Shown: positions 1-10,026, counted from the first letter of the stretch. The stretch: 64,000 nucleotides of DNA from Planctomycetota bacterium (GCA_027623235.1 JAQBVJ010000002.1:62001-126000), one strand, 5' to 3'. Translations and numbers: made by a program. Notes: a model not told the origin generated them from the letters alone.

Positions 1-5
1 GTGGA

Positions 6-947
6 CTATTCCGCGAAGGGATCCCAGTCGCCACTCCGAGGCTTGCCGAAAACATCGCGCAGTACAGCCTTCGTCAGAAAGCGGAAATTCCGCCAGTACC
101 GGCCAGCCGGCCGCGAGGGCTCCATGGCGAGGCGATACGCCCACTCCATGCCGAGCTTTTGAATAAGTTTCGGAGCCCGGGAGACATTGCCGACGACGAA
201 ATCGAACGACGCACCGACTTGAACACAGAGTGGAATGCCCAGTGACTGACAGTGCTCAGCGATCCACTTTTCCCCTCTGGGTTGCCCAAACGCGACGAAG
301 AGAATGTCCGGCTTCGCTTCGCGGATTCGGTTGAGCATCGCGTTTTCCTCGTCGTCGGTCAGTTCGCGAAATGGCGGACACTCGGTTCCGGCGACCTGCA
401 GTCCCGGATAGCGGTCGGTGAGAATTCCGGCCGCCGTTTCCGCGACGCCCTCTGCTCCGCCGAGCAGGAACACGCGGTGACCTCGCCTGGACGCCCACTC
501 GTTCATGGAGAAGATCAGCTCCGAGCCCGCGACACGTTCCGGGATCGTCGTTTCACCGGGAAGCAATCGTGACCACCAGACGATGGGCATCCCGTCGGCA
601 ATGATGAAAGCCGCCTGGCGGTTGATCCGATCAAGTTCCGGAAACTCATCAGTCAGCATCACGTAGTTGAGATTGGCTGTGATGAAGTAGCCGGGTTCGC
701 GGCTTCGAATCCGCTGATCGGCGAGGTACAGAGTCTGCTCGAGCGTCAATCGGGAGAACGAGACGCCCCAGATCCAGGAGGGTCTGGGAATAGCCACTCG
801 CGAATCATCTGTGTTGAGCAGTCGCTCGGTTTCCTGAAGATTCGCGAGATGACGCTCGACATGACCGAGAATTTCTTTCGGGCTCTGATTGAGAGCGTCG
901 AGTTCTCCTCGTGAGACATTCGCCTCTGCAATTGCGGCTTTGGTCAT
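6..947 (-). CDS. WecG/TagA/CpsF family glycosyltransferase
   Basis: The 313-residue product matches the WecG/TagA/CpsF family, which transfers a sugar (typically ManNAc or ManNAcA) from UDP-sugar to a lipid-linked acceptor during exopolysaccharide or teichoic acid-like polymer synthesis at the inner face of the membrane. Family hallmarks are visible: the N-terminal FITANLNYVMLTDEFPELD segment, IADGMPIVWWSRLL with the conserved DG(M/x)P, the FLLGGAEGVAE loop, and the C-terminal ILFVAFGQPRGEKWIAEH followed by VGASFDFVVGNVSRAP. The first 60 residues are an extra charged helix. The ATG at 947 is preceded by GAGGAA seven bases away. It stands alone at the window edge; the acceptor cannot be told. 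Confidence 0.92.
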   Translation of the reverse strand: MTKAAIAEANVSRGELDALNQSPKEILGHVERHLANLQETERLLNTDDSRVAIPRPSWIWGVSFSRLTLEQTLYLADQRIRSREPGYFITANLNYVMLTDEFPELDRINRQAAFIIADGMPIVWWSRLLPGETTIPERVAGSELIFSMNEWASRRGHRVFLLGGAEGVAETAAGILTDRYPGLQVAGTECPPFRELTDDEENAMLNRIREAKPDILFVAFGQPRGEKWIAEHCQSLGIPLCVQVGASFDFVVGNVSRAPKLIQKLGMEWAYRLAMEPSRPAGRYWRNFRFLTKAVLRDVFGKPRSGDWDPFAE

Positions 948-1242
948 CGTCGTTTCCTCGTTCTGAGGGGATCACTTCAGGCGTTGAGTCATATGCCGGT
1001 CTGACAGTCCTGCCTCGTCGCGTTTCGTTGGCAGCAGGACGCATGAATGTAGCTCACGCTGCTCAGTCTCCTGGGAGGTGTCTGTCGCAATCTGCCTGTT
1101 TTGTCTGAGCGGTGACTTCGCGGCTATCCAGCCGACCTATGGTTGCGGCACGACCGGAGTCCGGCGCGTCCTGGCACCGGGCTCTGGTGGCCCAGAAACA
1201 CCGCACCGACTCATTGCGATACTTCGATCCGGAAGGAATGTC
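948..1242. other. Divergent intergenic region
   Basis: This 295-base gap separates two divergent genes and must hold both promoters. It contains a weak hairpin (gtcctgc at about 1006 with gcaggac at about 1033). An open frame from 1078 runs into the phosphorylase but lacks family similarity and a Shine-Dalgarno site, so I treat it as non-coding. No confident promoter boxes were found. Confidence 0.4.
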
Positions 1243-2592
1243 ATGACAACAGCGACATCGACTCACGAAACGTCAACACTCTCTCCACAGGCCTCGAACC
1301 TTCGCGACTCGATCGCGCGGCATCTCAGATACACCGTCGGAGTCACGCGAAACGACGCGCGGCGTACCGACGTCCTGAACGCACTCGCCTCCTCGATTCG
1401 GGAACGTCTGGTCGACGGGATCGAGGAAACGGAAACCCGATACAACGATGCCGGGGCCAAGCGGCTTTATTACCTGTCGATGGAATTCCTTGTCGGGCAG
1501 TCTCTGGAAAACAACCTTCGTAATCTGCACCTCTATGATGAGACGGTCGCTGCTCTGGCCGATCTTGGTTACGACCTGTCGTCACTGTTTGATGCGGAAG
1601 CGGATGCCGCACTGGGCAACGGTGGACTTGGCCGACTTGCCGCGTGCTTCCTGGATTCTCTCGCGACGCTCGGCATGCCTGGCTTCGGCTACGGGATCAA
1701 TTACGAGTACGGGCTCTTCCGTCAGGAGATTAAAGGCGGGTCTCAGCGGGAACGCCCCGACGCGTGGATGACGGGCGAAACTCCCTGGCTGATCGAGCGC
1801 AAGGCGGAAGCGTGCCTCATCCCGCTTTACGGCCGCATCGTGCATGACTACTTCGCGATCACCGAAGACAACTGGACTCCGCAGGTTCCGCGAACGTACA
1901 TCTTCTCCGGAAAAGCGGCCCCGGGTTACTGGGCGGCCAGGCAGATCATCCGATTGATCAGTCAGCTGGGACGGATCATCAACAGCGACCCGTGTGCCAG
2001 CCAGCACATGCGCGTTGTCTTTCTGCCGAATTATCGGGTCAGCCTTGCCGAGCGAATCTTTCCGGCGTCGGATCTCAGTGAGCAGATTTCGACAGCCGGT
2101 TATGAAGCGTCCGGAACCGGCAACATGAAATTCATGTTGAACGGGGCGATCACGATGGGCACGCTGGACGGAGCCAACGTCGAGATGCTTGAGGAAGTCG
2201 GCGACGACAACATGTTCATTTTCGGCGCGGACGCCGCGGAAGTTCAGCATGCCAAACACTCCGGCCGCTACCGACCGGAAGACTACTACAACGCGAATCC
2301 GCATATTCGTCGCGTGATGGACTCTCTGAATTCGAGCCGCTTCTGTCCGAGCGAGCCGGGTCTGTTCGAGTGGATCTTCCATTCGCTGATGCTCGACAAC
2401 GAGTCGTACTACCACCTCGGTGACTTCGAGTCGTACCTCGACGCGCAGCATCAGGCGGGCGAGCTGTTCGCGGACCGAACCGCGTGGGCTCAGCAGGCGA
2501 TCCGCAATACGGCGGCCGCGGGAAAATTCTCCAGCGACCGAACGATCCGCGAGTACGCCAGCGAGATCTGGGATATCCGTTCTTTCGTGTGA
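1243..2592 (+). CDS. glgP: Glycogen/alpha-glucan phosphorylase lacking its central region
   Basis: Full-length phosphorylases of about 800-830 residues cleave alpha-1,4-glucan with phosphate to glucose-1-phosphate using pyridoxal phosphate. This product has 449 residues. Residues 1 to about 200 match the normal N-terminus (YYLSMEFLVGQSLENNL, ALGNGGLGRLAACFLDS, NYEYGLFRQ), and from about residue 212 it continues directly into the C-terminal domain (VPRTYIFSGKAAPGYW, VVFLPNYRVSLAE, DLSEQISTAG, EASGTGNMKFMLNG). The PLP lysine (K296 here) is kept. Missing are the NDTHP, TNHT, NGV and NGITPRRW blocks, about 350-360 residues, which carry much of the active site. The reading frame is open across the junction near 1840-1885. 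The ATG at 1243 follows GGAAGGA. Activity as a phosphorylase seems unlikely; an assembly misjoin is possible. Confidence 0.85.
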   Translation: MTTATSTHETSTLSPQASNLRDSIARHLRYTVGVTRNDARRTDVLNALASSIRERLVDGIEETETRYNDAGAKRLYYLSMEFLVGQSLENNLRNLHLYDETVAALADLGYDLSSLFDAEADAALGNGGLGRLAACFLDSLATLGMPGFGYGINYEYGLFRQEIKGGSQRERPDAWMTGETPWLIERKAEACLIPLYGRIVHDYFAITEDNWTPQVPRTYIFSGKAAPGYWAARQIIRLISQLGRIINSDPCASQHMRVVFLPNYRVSLAERIFPASDLSEQISTAGYEASGTGNMKFMLNGAITMGTLDGANVEMLEEVGDDNMFIFGADAAEVQHAKHSGRYRPEDYYNANPHIRRVMDSLNSSRFCPSEPGLFEWIFHSLMLDNESYYHLGDFESYLDAQHQAGELFADRTAWAQQAIRNTAAAGKFSSDRTIREYASEIWDIRSFV

Positions 2593-2610
2593 TGTTTCCG
2601 GCTGAACTGA

Positions 2611-2667
2611 GTCCGCGAGCGTTGCCTCGCGGACTTGTCTGCAGCTGTGCCCTCTGGATGAGGGCAC
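2611..2667 (+). repeat. Two tandem perfect hairpins in the glgP-kinase gap
   Basis: A 9-bp perfect stem (2611-2619 with 2626-2634, six-base loop) is followed twelve bases later by an 8-bp perfect stem (2647-2654 with 2660-2667, five-base loop). Neither has a long T-run, so they are weak as intrinsic terminators. They could slow RNA decay or attenuate read-through into the kinase gene at 2721. Confidence 0.5.
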
Positions 2668-2720
2668 GGCGACAGGTTGCCTCGCCCTGGGCGATTTGCC
2701 CGCCAGCGGATTCAGAAACC

Positions 2721-4997
2721 ATGACTCCTACTTCGCATCAAATTCCGCCAACTTCAGACGACGCCCAAGACGCATCGGACGATTATGACGATGTTGTCTC
2801 AGTGGCTGATGACGATCCGGATCGGGCGGCGGCGTCAAAGAGCGACTGCTCTGAGGGCGACACGGACTCTGTCCGTGAGAACGACCATGAGCAGAATCTG
2901 ACCCGCGCACTTCAGGCGGCCGAGGACGGCAGTCGACACAAGACGGAGTTTCTGACGAACATGAGCCACGAGTTGCGTACGCCGCTCAACGGAATTCTTG
3001 GCATGTCGGAATTGATTCTGGATACGGAACTGTCTCCGGTTCAGAGCGAATACCTGGGACTGATCCAAACATCCGCGCACGACCTGCTGGCGATCATCAA
3101 TGACGTCCTGGATTTCTCGCGAATCGAGGCCGGACGGTTCCGGCTCGTCCCTGCCCGGTTCGATATTCGGGAACAGCTCAAAACATCCATTCGAGCTCTG
3201 GCAGTGCGGGCTCAGCAGAAGGGACTGGAATTCGTTTATCGAATCACGCCTGGCGTACCGGGAACAGTCATCGCCGATGCGCGGCGGCTCGTGCAGGCCT
3301 TGTCGAACCTCGTCGGAAACGCCATCAAGTTTACCGAGCAGGGTGAAATCGTCGTTGAGGTCGCAGTCGCCTCTCAGACAGATTCGACGGTCACACTGAA
3401 TTTTCAGGTCCGCGATACCGGCATTGGAATTGCGCCGGAAGCGGCGGAAACGATCTTTGACGCGTTTCGACAAGTCGACGGTTCGACGACTCGAAAGTTC
3501 GGCGGAACCGGGCTCGGTCTGGCGATCACAAATCAACTTGTCGAGATGATGGGCGGTCGCATCTGGCTGGAAAGTCGACACGGTAAAGGCAGCCTCTTTC
3601 AGTTTACGGCTGAGTTCGGACGGACCGCTGACGAGCGTCAGGACCGGACCGCTCTACCCGCGATTCTGAAGGGACTCGAAGTCCTCGTGGTCGACGACAG
3701 TCTCATGAGCCGGAAGGTTCTTGAGGAAATGCTCTGCCGCAACGGCATGAAGCCGACCCTCGTGGCCGACGGAACGATCGCGCTGCAGATGCTCGAGAAG
3801 GCTCACAAAGCGGGCTCGCCGTGGCCTCTGGTTCTGGTCGACGATCGAATGCCGCGCGTTCACGGATTCATCATCGCTGAAACAATCAAGGAGAGACCGG
3901 AACTCGCCAGCGGCCTGATCATGATGATCACGCCGGGTGACCGCCGGACCGCGCAGCAGCGGCTGAGAGAACTTCACGAAGCCAGCCGGCTGATTCCGGA
4001 CTCGATCAAGTATCGCGAGGCAGGTGATCCTCACCGTCGCCGGACTTCCCTTGAGCGATGTCAGCACCTGGAGCTGTCCTGTGTGCTGAAGCCAGCCAGT
4101 GAAGAAGAGCTGATCCGTGTGATCTGCGAGGTGGCGGAAGAATCGGTCCAGGCGGCAAGGCCGGTCGGCGAAGCGAACTTGAATCGCGCTCCACGCAAGT
4201 CGGAAGCTCTGAAAGTGCTTCTGGCTGAAGACAACCGAATCAACCAGACCTGCGCCGTGCATCTGCTCCACAAAAAGGGATACGAGGTCGCCGTCGCAAA
4301 CAACGGACGGGAAGTTCTGGCTTTGCTCGCCAGTGAGTTTTTTGATGTCATCCTGATGGATGTGCAGATGCCCGAACTCGATGGCTATGGGGCAACGATC
4401 GAGATTCGTTCGTCGACAGATTCGGTCATCAGCAATCTGCCAATCATCGCTTTGACCGCTCACAACAACGCAGGGGATCGCGAGCGATGTCTGGCGGCCG
4501 GAATGGACGGATACGTCGCGAAGCCGATTCAGCCAGGCGATCTGTTCGCCGAAATCGACCGAATCCTCAACAAAACAGAGAAGTCGGATCTGGTTGAGCC
4601 AGTCGACTTACTCTCAGGCGATGCGATCGCCGATGGAGACGATGAACTTCCCGTTCTTGATCGAGAAGAAGTCCTGCGACGTGTTGAGGGAAATATCGAA
4701 TTGCTGAGAATTCTGGTCGGCACGTTCGAGTCATCCCGGATCGAGTATGTCCGCCACATTCGCGCAGCGGTCGATGCCGGGGACACGGAAACTCTGGAGA
4801 CGGCCGCTCACGGGCTCAAAGGAGCGGTTGCGACGCTCGGAGGGGCTCGCGCCCGCGACGCAGCATTCCGGCTGGAAACAATGGGCCGGAATGGTCAGCT
4901 CGAACGAGACGCGGCCAACGCCGTGGGGGCGCTGGAGGGCGAACTGGGACGGCTTCAAACGGAGCTGAGGGATCTTGTTGCGGAAGGAACGGACTGA
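2721..4997 (+). CDS. Soluble hybrid histidine kinase (HisKA-HATPase-REC-REC-Hpt)
   Basis: A 758-residue phosphorelay protein. Residues 1-60 are an acidic, low-complexity leader without membrane spans or a PAS/GAF domain. The HisKA H-box has the phospho-accepting H83 in FLTNMSHELRTPLNGILG; the ATPase domain spans about 187-300 with NLVGNAIKF and GGTGLGLAI. A first receiver (about 317-475) holds LVVDDS and the phospho-Asp of LVLVDDRMP, with a longer than usual stretch before its KPA. A second receiver (about 497-620) holds LLAEDNRIN, VILMDVQMP and YVAKP. A C-terminal Hpt domain carries AAHGLKGAVATLGG. This architecture resembles BarA/EvgS-type relays, but the sensor is absent, so its input must come from a partner or the acidic leader. 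The stop overlaps the next start as TGATG. The ATG at 2721 is chosen because upstream codons lie in the phosphorylase gene; its Shine-Dalgarno is weak. Confidence 0.9.
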   Translation: MTPTSHQIPPTSDDAQDASDDYDDVVSVADDDPDRAAASKSDCSEGDTDSVRENDHEQNLTRALQAAEDGSRHKTEFLTNMSHELRTPLNGILGMSELILDTELSPVQSEYLGLIQTSAHDLLAIINDVLDFSRIEAGRFRLVPARFDIREQLKTSIRALAVRAQQKGLEFVYRITPGVPGTVIADARRLVQALSNLVGNAIKFTEQGEIVVEVAVASQTDSTVTLNFQVRDTGIGIAPEAAETIFDAFRQVDGSTTRKFGGTGLGLAITNQLVEMMGGRIWLESRHGKGSLFQFTAEFGRTADERQDRTALPAILKGLEVLVVDDSLMSRKVLEEMLCRNGMKPTLVADGTIALQMLEKAHKAGSPWPLVLVDDRMPRVHGFIIAETIKERPELASGLIMMITPGDRRTAQQRLRELHEASRLIPDSIKYREAGDPHRRRTSLERCQHLELSCVLKPASEEELIRVICEVAEESVQAARPVGEANLNRAPRKSEALKVLLAEDNRINQTCAVHLLHKKGYEVAVANNGREVLALLASEFFDVILMDVQMPELDGYGATIEIRSSTDSVISNLPIIALTAHNNAGDRERCLAAGMDGYVAKPIQPGDLFAEIDRILNKTEKSDLVEPVDLLSGDAIADGDDELPVLDREEVLRRVEGNIELLRILVGTFESSRIEYVRHIRAAVDAGDTETLETAAHGLKGAVATLGGARARDAAFRLETMGRNGQLERDAANAVGALEGELGRLQTELRDLVAEGTD

Positions 4998-6660
4998 TGG
5001 TGGAGGCACTCGCCAATGATGGAATTCTGGTTCTCGGACATCGCAATCCGGACACCGACGCGTCGGTGTCGGCCCATGCCTGCGTCAGTTTTCTACAGCG
5101 AACCGGACGCTATCAGGAACCCGTCACCGCAGGGATCACGGGGCCGCTTGGCCCGCAGCGCAGGCCAGCTACGTGTGCGAACGGGCCGGGGTCGCTCATC
5201 CGCCGCTCGTCACCGATCTTCGTCCGCAGGTTCGCCATGTGGCGAGGCGGACGACGGACTACCTCACGACATCGCATCGGCTGCGCGACGCCATGACACT
5301 GCTGATTCGGACCGGGCACAGCATGCTGCCGATCCTTAACAGCGACAATCGACTGCAGTGCGTCTTCAGCCATCGCCAGGACGCAAGTCGGTTTCTGCTC
5401 GGCTTCGATGCGGCGTCCGTGCTGAGCACGCTGCTCGACTGGAATGATCTTGCGGCACTGCCGGGCGCGACGTCGCTGGGGCAACTGCCCGAGTCACCGG
5501 TGCTGACGGGCAACCTGCATGTCGCGCTCGAGTCATCGACCGACCCGGAAATCGACGACGTCTTCGTCTGCGGCTCGCTCGACACGGCGGCCCGCATTTC
5601 CAGCGACAAGACACCAAAGTGGATTCTGTGCGTCTCGACCGTCGTTCCGCCGGGCGCGGGAGTCGACGCGCTCAACCGTCGCGGCAGCTTCATCATCCAC
5701 TACCAGAACACGCTGACAAATCTGCTGTCGTCCCTGACCGGGCAGGTTCGACTCGGGTCGCTCAGTCTTGCGGGCGGAGCGTGCGTCGGCGAAACCGACT
5801 TTGTCCACGACGTCCGGGACATCATTCGCGGCGCGCGACATGCCCTGCCGGTCGTTAACGAACATCAGTCGCTCGCCGGTGTCGTCTCGGCCAGCGATCT
5901 GCGGAACGCTCCGAAGCGGCAATTGATTCTCGTCGATCATTTTGAGTCGTCGCAGTCGGTCCGAGGCGTCGAATTGGCAGAGATTCTGGAGATCGTCGAC
6001 CACCACCACATTGGCGACATCGTCACGACGACTCCGGCGCGAGTCGACTGCCGTCCTGTCGGGTCGACTTCGACAATCATCGCGCTGAAACACGAAGAGC
6101 ACGGAATCGAGCCGACACCGGAAGTGGCCATGCTGCTTCTGGGTGGTCTGGTGTCCGACACGCTGTGCCTGACCGGACCGACGACGACGGATTCGGATCG
6201 ACGCATCGCACCGCGGCTCGCCGAGCTGGCCGGTGTCGAGCTCCAGGAGTTCGGACTGGATGTCCTGCGGTCCGGCGACGATCTCCTCACCGCGGACCCG
6301 GCCAGTATCTGGAGCCGCGATCAGAAGGTCTTCAGTATCCGGAACCAGAAATTCGCGGTCGCCCAGCTGGAAACGGTCTCACTGGAGTCGCTTCCGGAAG
6401 ATCGCCTGAATGCGTTCCGGAAGGAACTGCTGGCCGACTTCCAGAAGAACCAGTGGCTGCTCAGTCTGCTGGTCGTCACGGATGTGCTCACGGGCAATTC
6501 GTGGATCACGGCCGCGGAATCGGGAGCGGCAGAAAGCGTCCTGCAGACATCGTTTGGCGACGAGCATCCTCAACCGGACTGGACGCTCGCGTCCGGTGTG
6601 GTGTCACGCAAGAAACAGGTCATCCCGCGTCTCATGCAGGCGCTGGCCGAGTCGAACTGA
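4997..6660 (+). pseudogene. Family II (Mn-dependent) inorganic pyrophosphatase with CBS-DRTGG-CBS insert, frameshifted
   Basis: The protein is split over two frames: 4997 to about 5158 encodes the N-terminus with the metal-binding LGHRNPDTDASVSAH motif, and about 5159 to 6660 encodes the rest. Restoring one G between 5158 and 5159 gives a smooth GPQAQASYVCERAGV junction. The remainder has a first CBS repeat (RLRDAMTLLIRTGHSMLPI), a DRTGG-like middle, a second CBS repeat (ARHALPVVNEHQSLAGVVS), then the DHH core (ILVDHFES, IVDHHHIGD, GGLVSDTLC) and the C-terminal SRKKQ substrate motif. All catalytic residues are therefore present except for the break. The family hydrolyses pyrophosphate and is controlled by adenine nucleotides at the CBS pair. 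The start overlaps the kinase stop (TGATG). No slippery heptamer is present. Either a recent lesion or a one-base sequencing error. Confidence 0.85.
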
Positions 6661-6729
6661 GCCGGCCCCGATCGGCGGCCTGTTCAATAACGATCAGAAT
6701 TTCACGTATCACTTATCAGGAACATTCTC

Positions 6730-7737
<1,008 letters not shown>

Positions 7738-7758
7738 AGTTGATGCCGCTGGGGACGA

Positions 7759-7793
7759 AGAAAGCCCGGTCGCGTTTTGCAGCCGGGCTTTCT
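7759..7793. terminator. Intrinsic terminator, bidirectional
   Basis: A perfect 11-bp stem, agaaagcccgg (7759-7769) with ccgggctttct (7783-7793), encloses a 13-base loop. It lies between the convergent decarboxylase and VWA genes and can serve both. Confidence 0.8.
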
Positions 7794-7849
7794 GTATTCT
7801 GTCCGCCAGTTTTTTGCGTGACCGTTTCGGCTTCATTGAAGTTCGGGTG

Positions 7850-8848
7850 TCACACGATCGAGCGCTGTCGAGCTCCGACTCGCTGCTCCGCGACCTTCGT
7901 CCCCGGTTTCCAACTCGTGCCCCGGAAGTGAAGCAGCATCGGCAGAAATGCGTAAATCAGCCCGCCGGCTGCACAGGCGATAAGGGCATACTCGCGCCGC
8001 GAAAGTTTCTCCAGAACGCTCGCTTCCGTTTCTTCGGTGAGCGACTTCAGCGTTGCCGTCGACAGGTGATTTTCATTTCCATTGTGGTACGTCCCGCCAA
8101 GCCGCACAGCGATCTGCCTGAGCGTTGCCGTGTCCTGACGGGATTGCCGGCCGGCGATAAACGATCCCTTCGTGGGGTCGCCAATTCCCACGATGAGCAC
8201 GTCCCTTACGGAGGCCGGCATTTTCGGCATTCCTGTCGCGGGCACCGTGTCGCCATCGCTGATCAGAATCAGTGTCGTACTGTGAGGTTTCCAGGGCTTC
8301 GCGAGTTTGACGGCTTCTTTCAGACCGGCAAACAGATCCGTCTCTCCCGCGACAAACGCGTAGTGCATCGGCAGGTCGCCAAGAATGTTACGCACGACGT
8401 CGATGTCCTTCGTGTCGACGACGACCGGTTTCGCCTCGTTGTAGACTGCGACAACGCTCACCCGGTACTGCTCCATCGGCACGCGTTTGAAAAACGATTC
8501 CATCACGTCCCGTGCTCGATGCATGCGACTCTGTTCGAGTTCCGGGCCGGCATCCTCAAGCCGCATGCTCGGCGAAACGTCCAGCACCATCATGACATGC
8601 TTGTAGTCGCCGTCCGCCAGCACCTCTCCTTTGTGAACTTTTGGAGTCAGGTCGATCAGCGTGAGCATTCCCCAGGTCAGCGCGGCCAGCGAAGCGACTC
8701 GCAGCAGCGGCGCAGACCGAGCCCAGTATGACGGACGACAATCCGGTCCGAACGCCAGCGCAGCGATGCGCCGAACACGCCGGGCATGGAGCAATTCGGC
8801 TCCCGCGGCGAGAATCAGAATTCCGGCTGCGGCCAGTTCTGCTACCAC
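7850..8848 (-). CDS. Membrane-anchored VWA domain protein (BatA/B-like), second of pair
   Basis: A 332-residue protein with an N-terminal helix (about 5-22), a second hydrophobic segment (about 48-65), a von Willebrand A domain with the MIDAS motif VLDVSPSMR near residue 90 and the downstream ISDGD, and a C-terminal membrane helix (ALIACAAGGLIYAFLPMLL). Proteins of this form occur in Bat (Bacteroides aerotolerance) operons and place a metal-dependent protein-binding domain on the periplasmic side. Its start overlaps the end of the upstream VWA gene by seven bases, implying coupled translation. The MoxR ATPase and DUF58 genes that usually accompany such pairs are not next to it. The binding partner is unknown. 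Confidence 0.85.
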   Translation of the reverse strand: MVAELAAAGILILAAGAELLHARRVRRIAALAFGPDCRPSYWARSAPLLRVASLAALTWGMLTLIDLTPKVHKGEVLADGDYKHVMMVLDVSPSMRLEDAGPELEQSRMHRARDVMESFFKRVPMEQYRVSVVAVYNEAKPVVVDTKDIDVVRNILGDLPMHYAFVAGETDLFAGLKEAVKLAKPWKPHSTTLILISDGDTVPATGMPKMPASVRDVLIVGIGDPTKGSFIAGRQSRQDTATLRQIAVRLGGTYHNGNENHLSTATLKSLTEETEASVLEKLSRREYALIACAAGGLIYAFLPMLLHFRGTSWKPGTKVAEQRVGARQRSIV

Positions 8849-9762
8849 GGCGTGTACCTCAACCCGAACAGTGCCAGAAACGACATGGCGAGGACCGACA
8901 GCCCCGCGTACGAGTACGGAGCAAAATTGTCCATCGTCTCCGCGGAGACTTTTTCCATCTTCGTATCCTGCATCTCGTCGATTCGCTTGAAAACAGATTC
9001 GAGTGCACCCGGAGCGTCCGGGCTGAACACCTCGCCGCCGGTCAGCGCGGTGATGTTCACAACCGGTCCGGGGACCTCTGACGTCGCAATGTGGATGCCG
9101 TACACGACGATGTTGTCGTTGCGAAGCTTCTGTGCGATTTCCAGATCGTTGCCGTTGACCAGGTCGAAGCTGCTGCCATCGGACACGAGGATGATCATGC
9201 GGTCGCCCTCTTTGCGGGTGATCAGCACCTCTCGACAGGCCATGAGTGCCTTGCCGATGGCCGTTCCACCAAGCCAGGGGGGATGGTTCGGATTCTTCGG
9301 ATCCATGAACGGCGGAGCGCAGCGAATCGCGGTCACATCATTCGTCAGCGGCACCCAGTGCAGCACCTCGTTCCCGAAGAACGTCAGGCCGAACGCGTCG
9401 CCCTCGCGGTAGTCGAGAAAACTGTCGATGGCCGCCATCGAGGCGTCATAGCGCGTGCCTTCTCCGAATGTCGCGGTCATGCTGCCCGACACGTCGACGC
9501 AGAATTCGATATTGGTGAGCATTTTCTGAGTCTTCGGCTCACCCATCTGAGTGGGTCCGGCCAGCAACACGATCACAACGGCAAGGATGAGAGCCGGCAA
9601 TCGCTCTGCCTGATTGATGAGGAATCTGAACATTCGGCCGGCGGATTGCGTCCCGTAGTCAAACGGCAGAACGACCCGGTTTCCTGCCCGGTACCCGATG
9701 TGGGCAATGAGTGCTGCCGGGATCACCAGAAGGAGCAGAACTGCGGGATACGTGAAAATCAT
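8842..9762 (-). CDS. Membrane-anchored VWA domain protein (BatA-like), first of pair
   Basis: The 306-residue product has the BatA layout: an N-terminal transmembrane segment (YPAVLLLLVIPAALIAHIGY), a second at about 53-70 (LPALILAVVIVLLAG), a VWA domain beginning near 83 with the intact MIDAS CVDVSGSMT and later IILVSDGSS, and a final transmembrane helix around 280-300. The MIDAS Asp-x-Ser-x-Ser is complete, so metal-dependent ligand binding is plausible. It is the promoter-proximal gene of a two-gene unit. Homology to a specific characterised Bat protein cannot be claimed from sequence reading alone. Confidence 0.86.
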   Translation of the reverse strand: MIFTYPAVLLLLVIPAALIAHIGYRAGNRVVLPFDYGTQSAGRMFRFLINQAERLPALILAVVIVLLAGPTQMGEPKTQKMLTNIEFCVDVSGSMTATFGEGTRYDASMAAIDSFLDYREGDAFGLTFFGNEVLHWVPLTNDVTAIRCAPPFMDPKNPNHPPWLGGTAIGKALMACREVLITRKEGDRMIILVSDGSSFDLVNGNDLEIAQKLRNDNIVVYGIHIATSEVPGPVVNITALTGGEVFSPDAPGALESVFKRIDEMQDTKMEKVSAETMDNFAPYSYAGLSVLAMSFLALFGLRYTPW

Positions 9763-10026
9763 TCGCCAGAATCCAGTTGAAGTCGATCTTCAGGCGGCAA
9801 ACACTGAAGCAGCCGTCAGAAACCTTTTGTAGCCAACCGGGTACGGCCGCGAACAGTCTTCACGTTCAATTGGAAGATTCGATCTGCCAGCCTTCATTCG
9901 GCTGCCGAAATGGAATGAGCGGCAAATCCGGAGTCGTCTGGCGGCCTCGATCCCAAGAAGAAACGTTTGGAGAATTCTCGCTGAAGTGAGCGCCGCTTCG
10001 CGACTGCGACATCATCGGCCAATCAA
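9763..10026. other. Intergenic region upstream of the VWA pair
   Basis: About 260 bases between the VWA start and the DUF1501 terminator. Short open frames here have no recognisable product. It should contain the VWA-pair promoter on the minus strand, but I see no convincing boxes. Confidence 0.35.

Noticed and set aside
1078-1242. Upstream in-frame start of the phosphorylase gene.
   Set aside because: The extra 55 residues are Cys/Gly/Arg-rich without similarity to phosphorylases, while the ATG at 1243 has a strong GGAAGGA.
1582-2667. Long open frame antisense to the phosphorylase (361 codons).
   Set aside because: No Shine-Dalgarno, no family resemblance and composition typical of an antisense shadow in GC-rich DNA.
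5140-5170. Programmed frameshifting in the pyrophosphatase gene.
   Set aside because: No X-XXY-YYZ slippery heptamer or downstream pseudoknot is visible; a missing G explains the break better.
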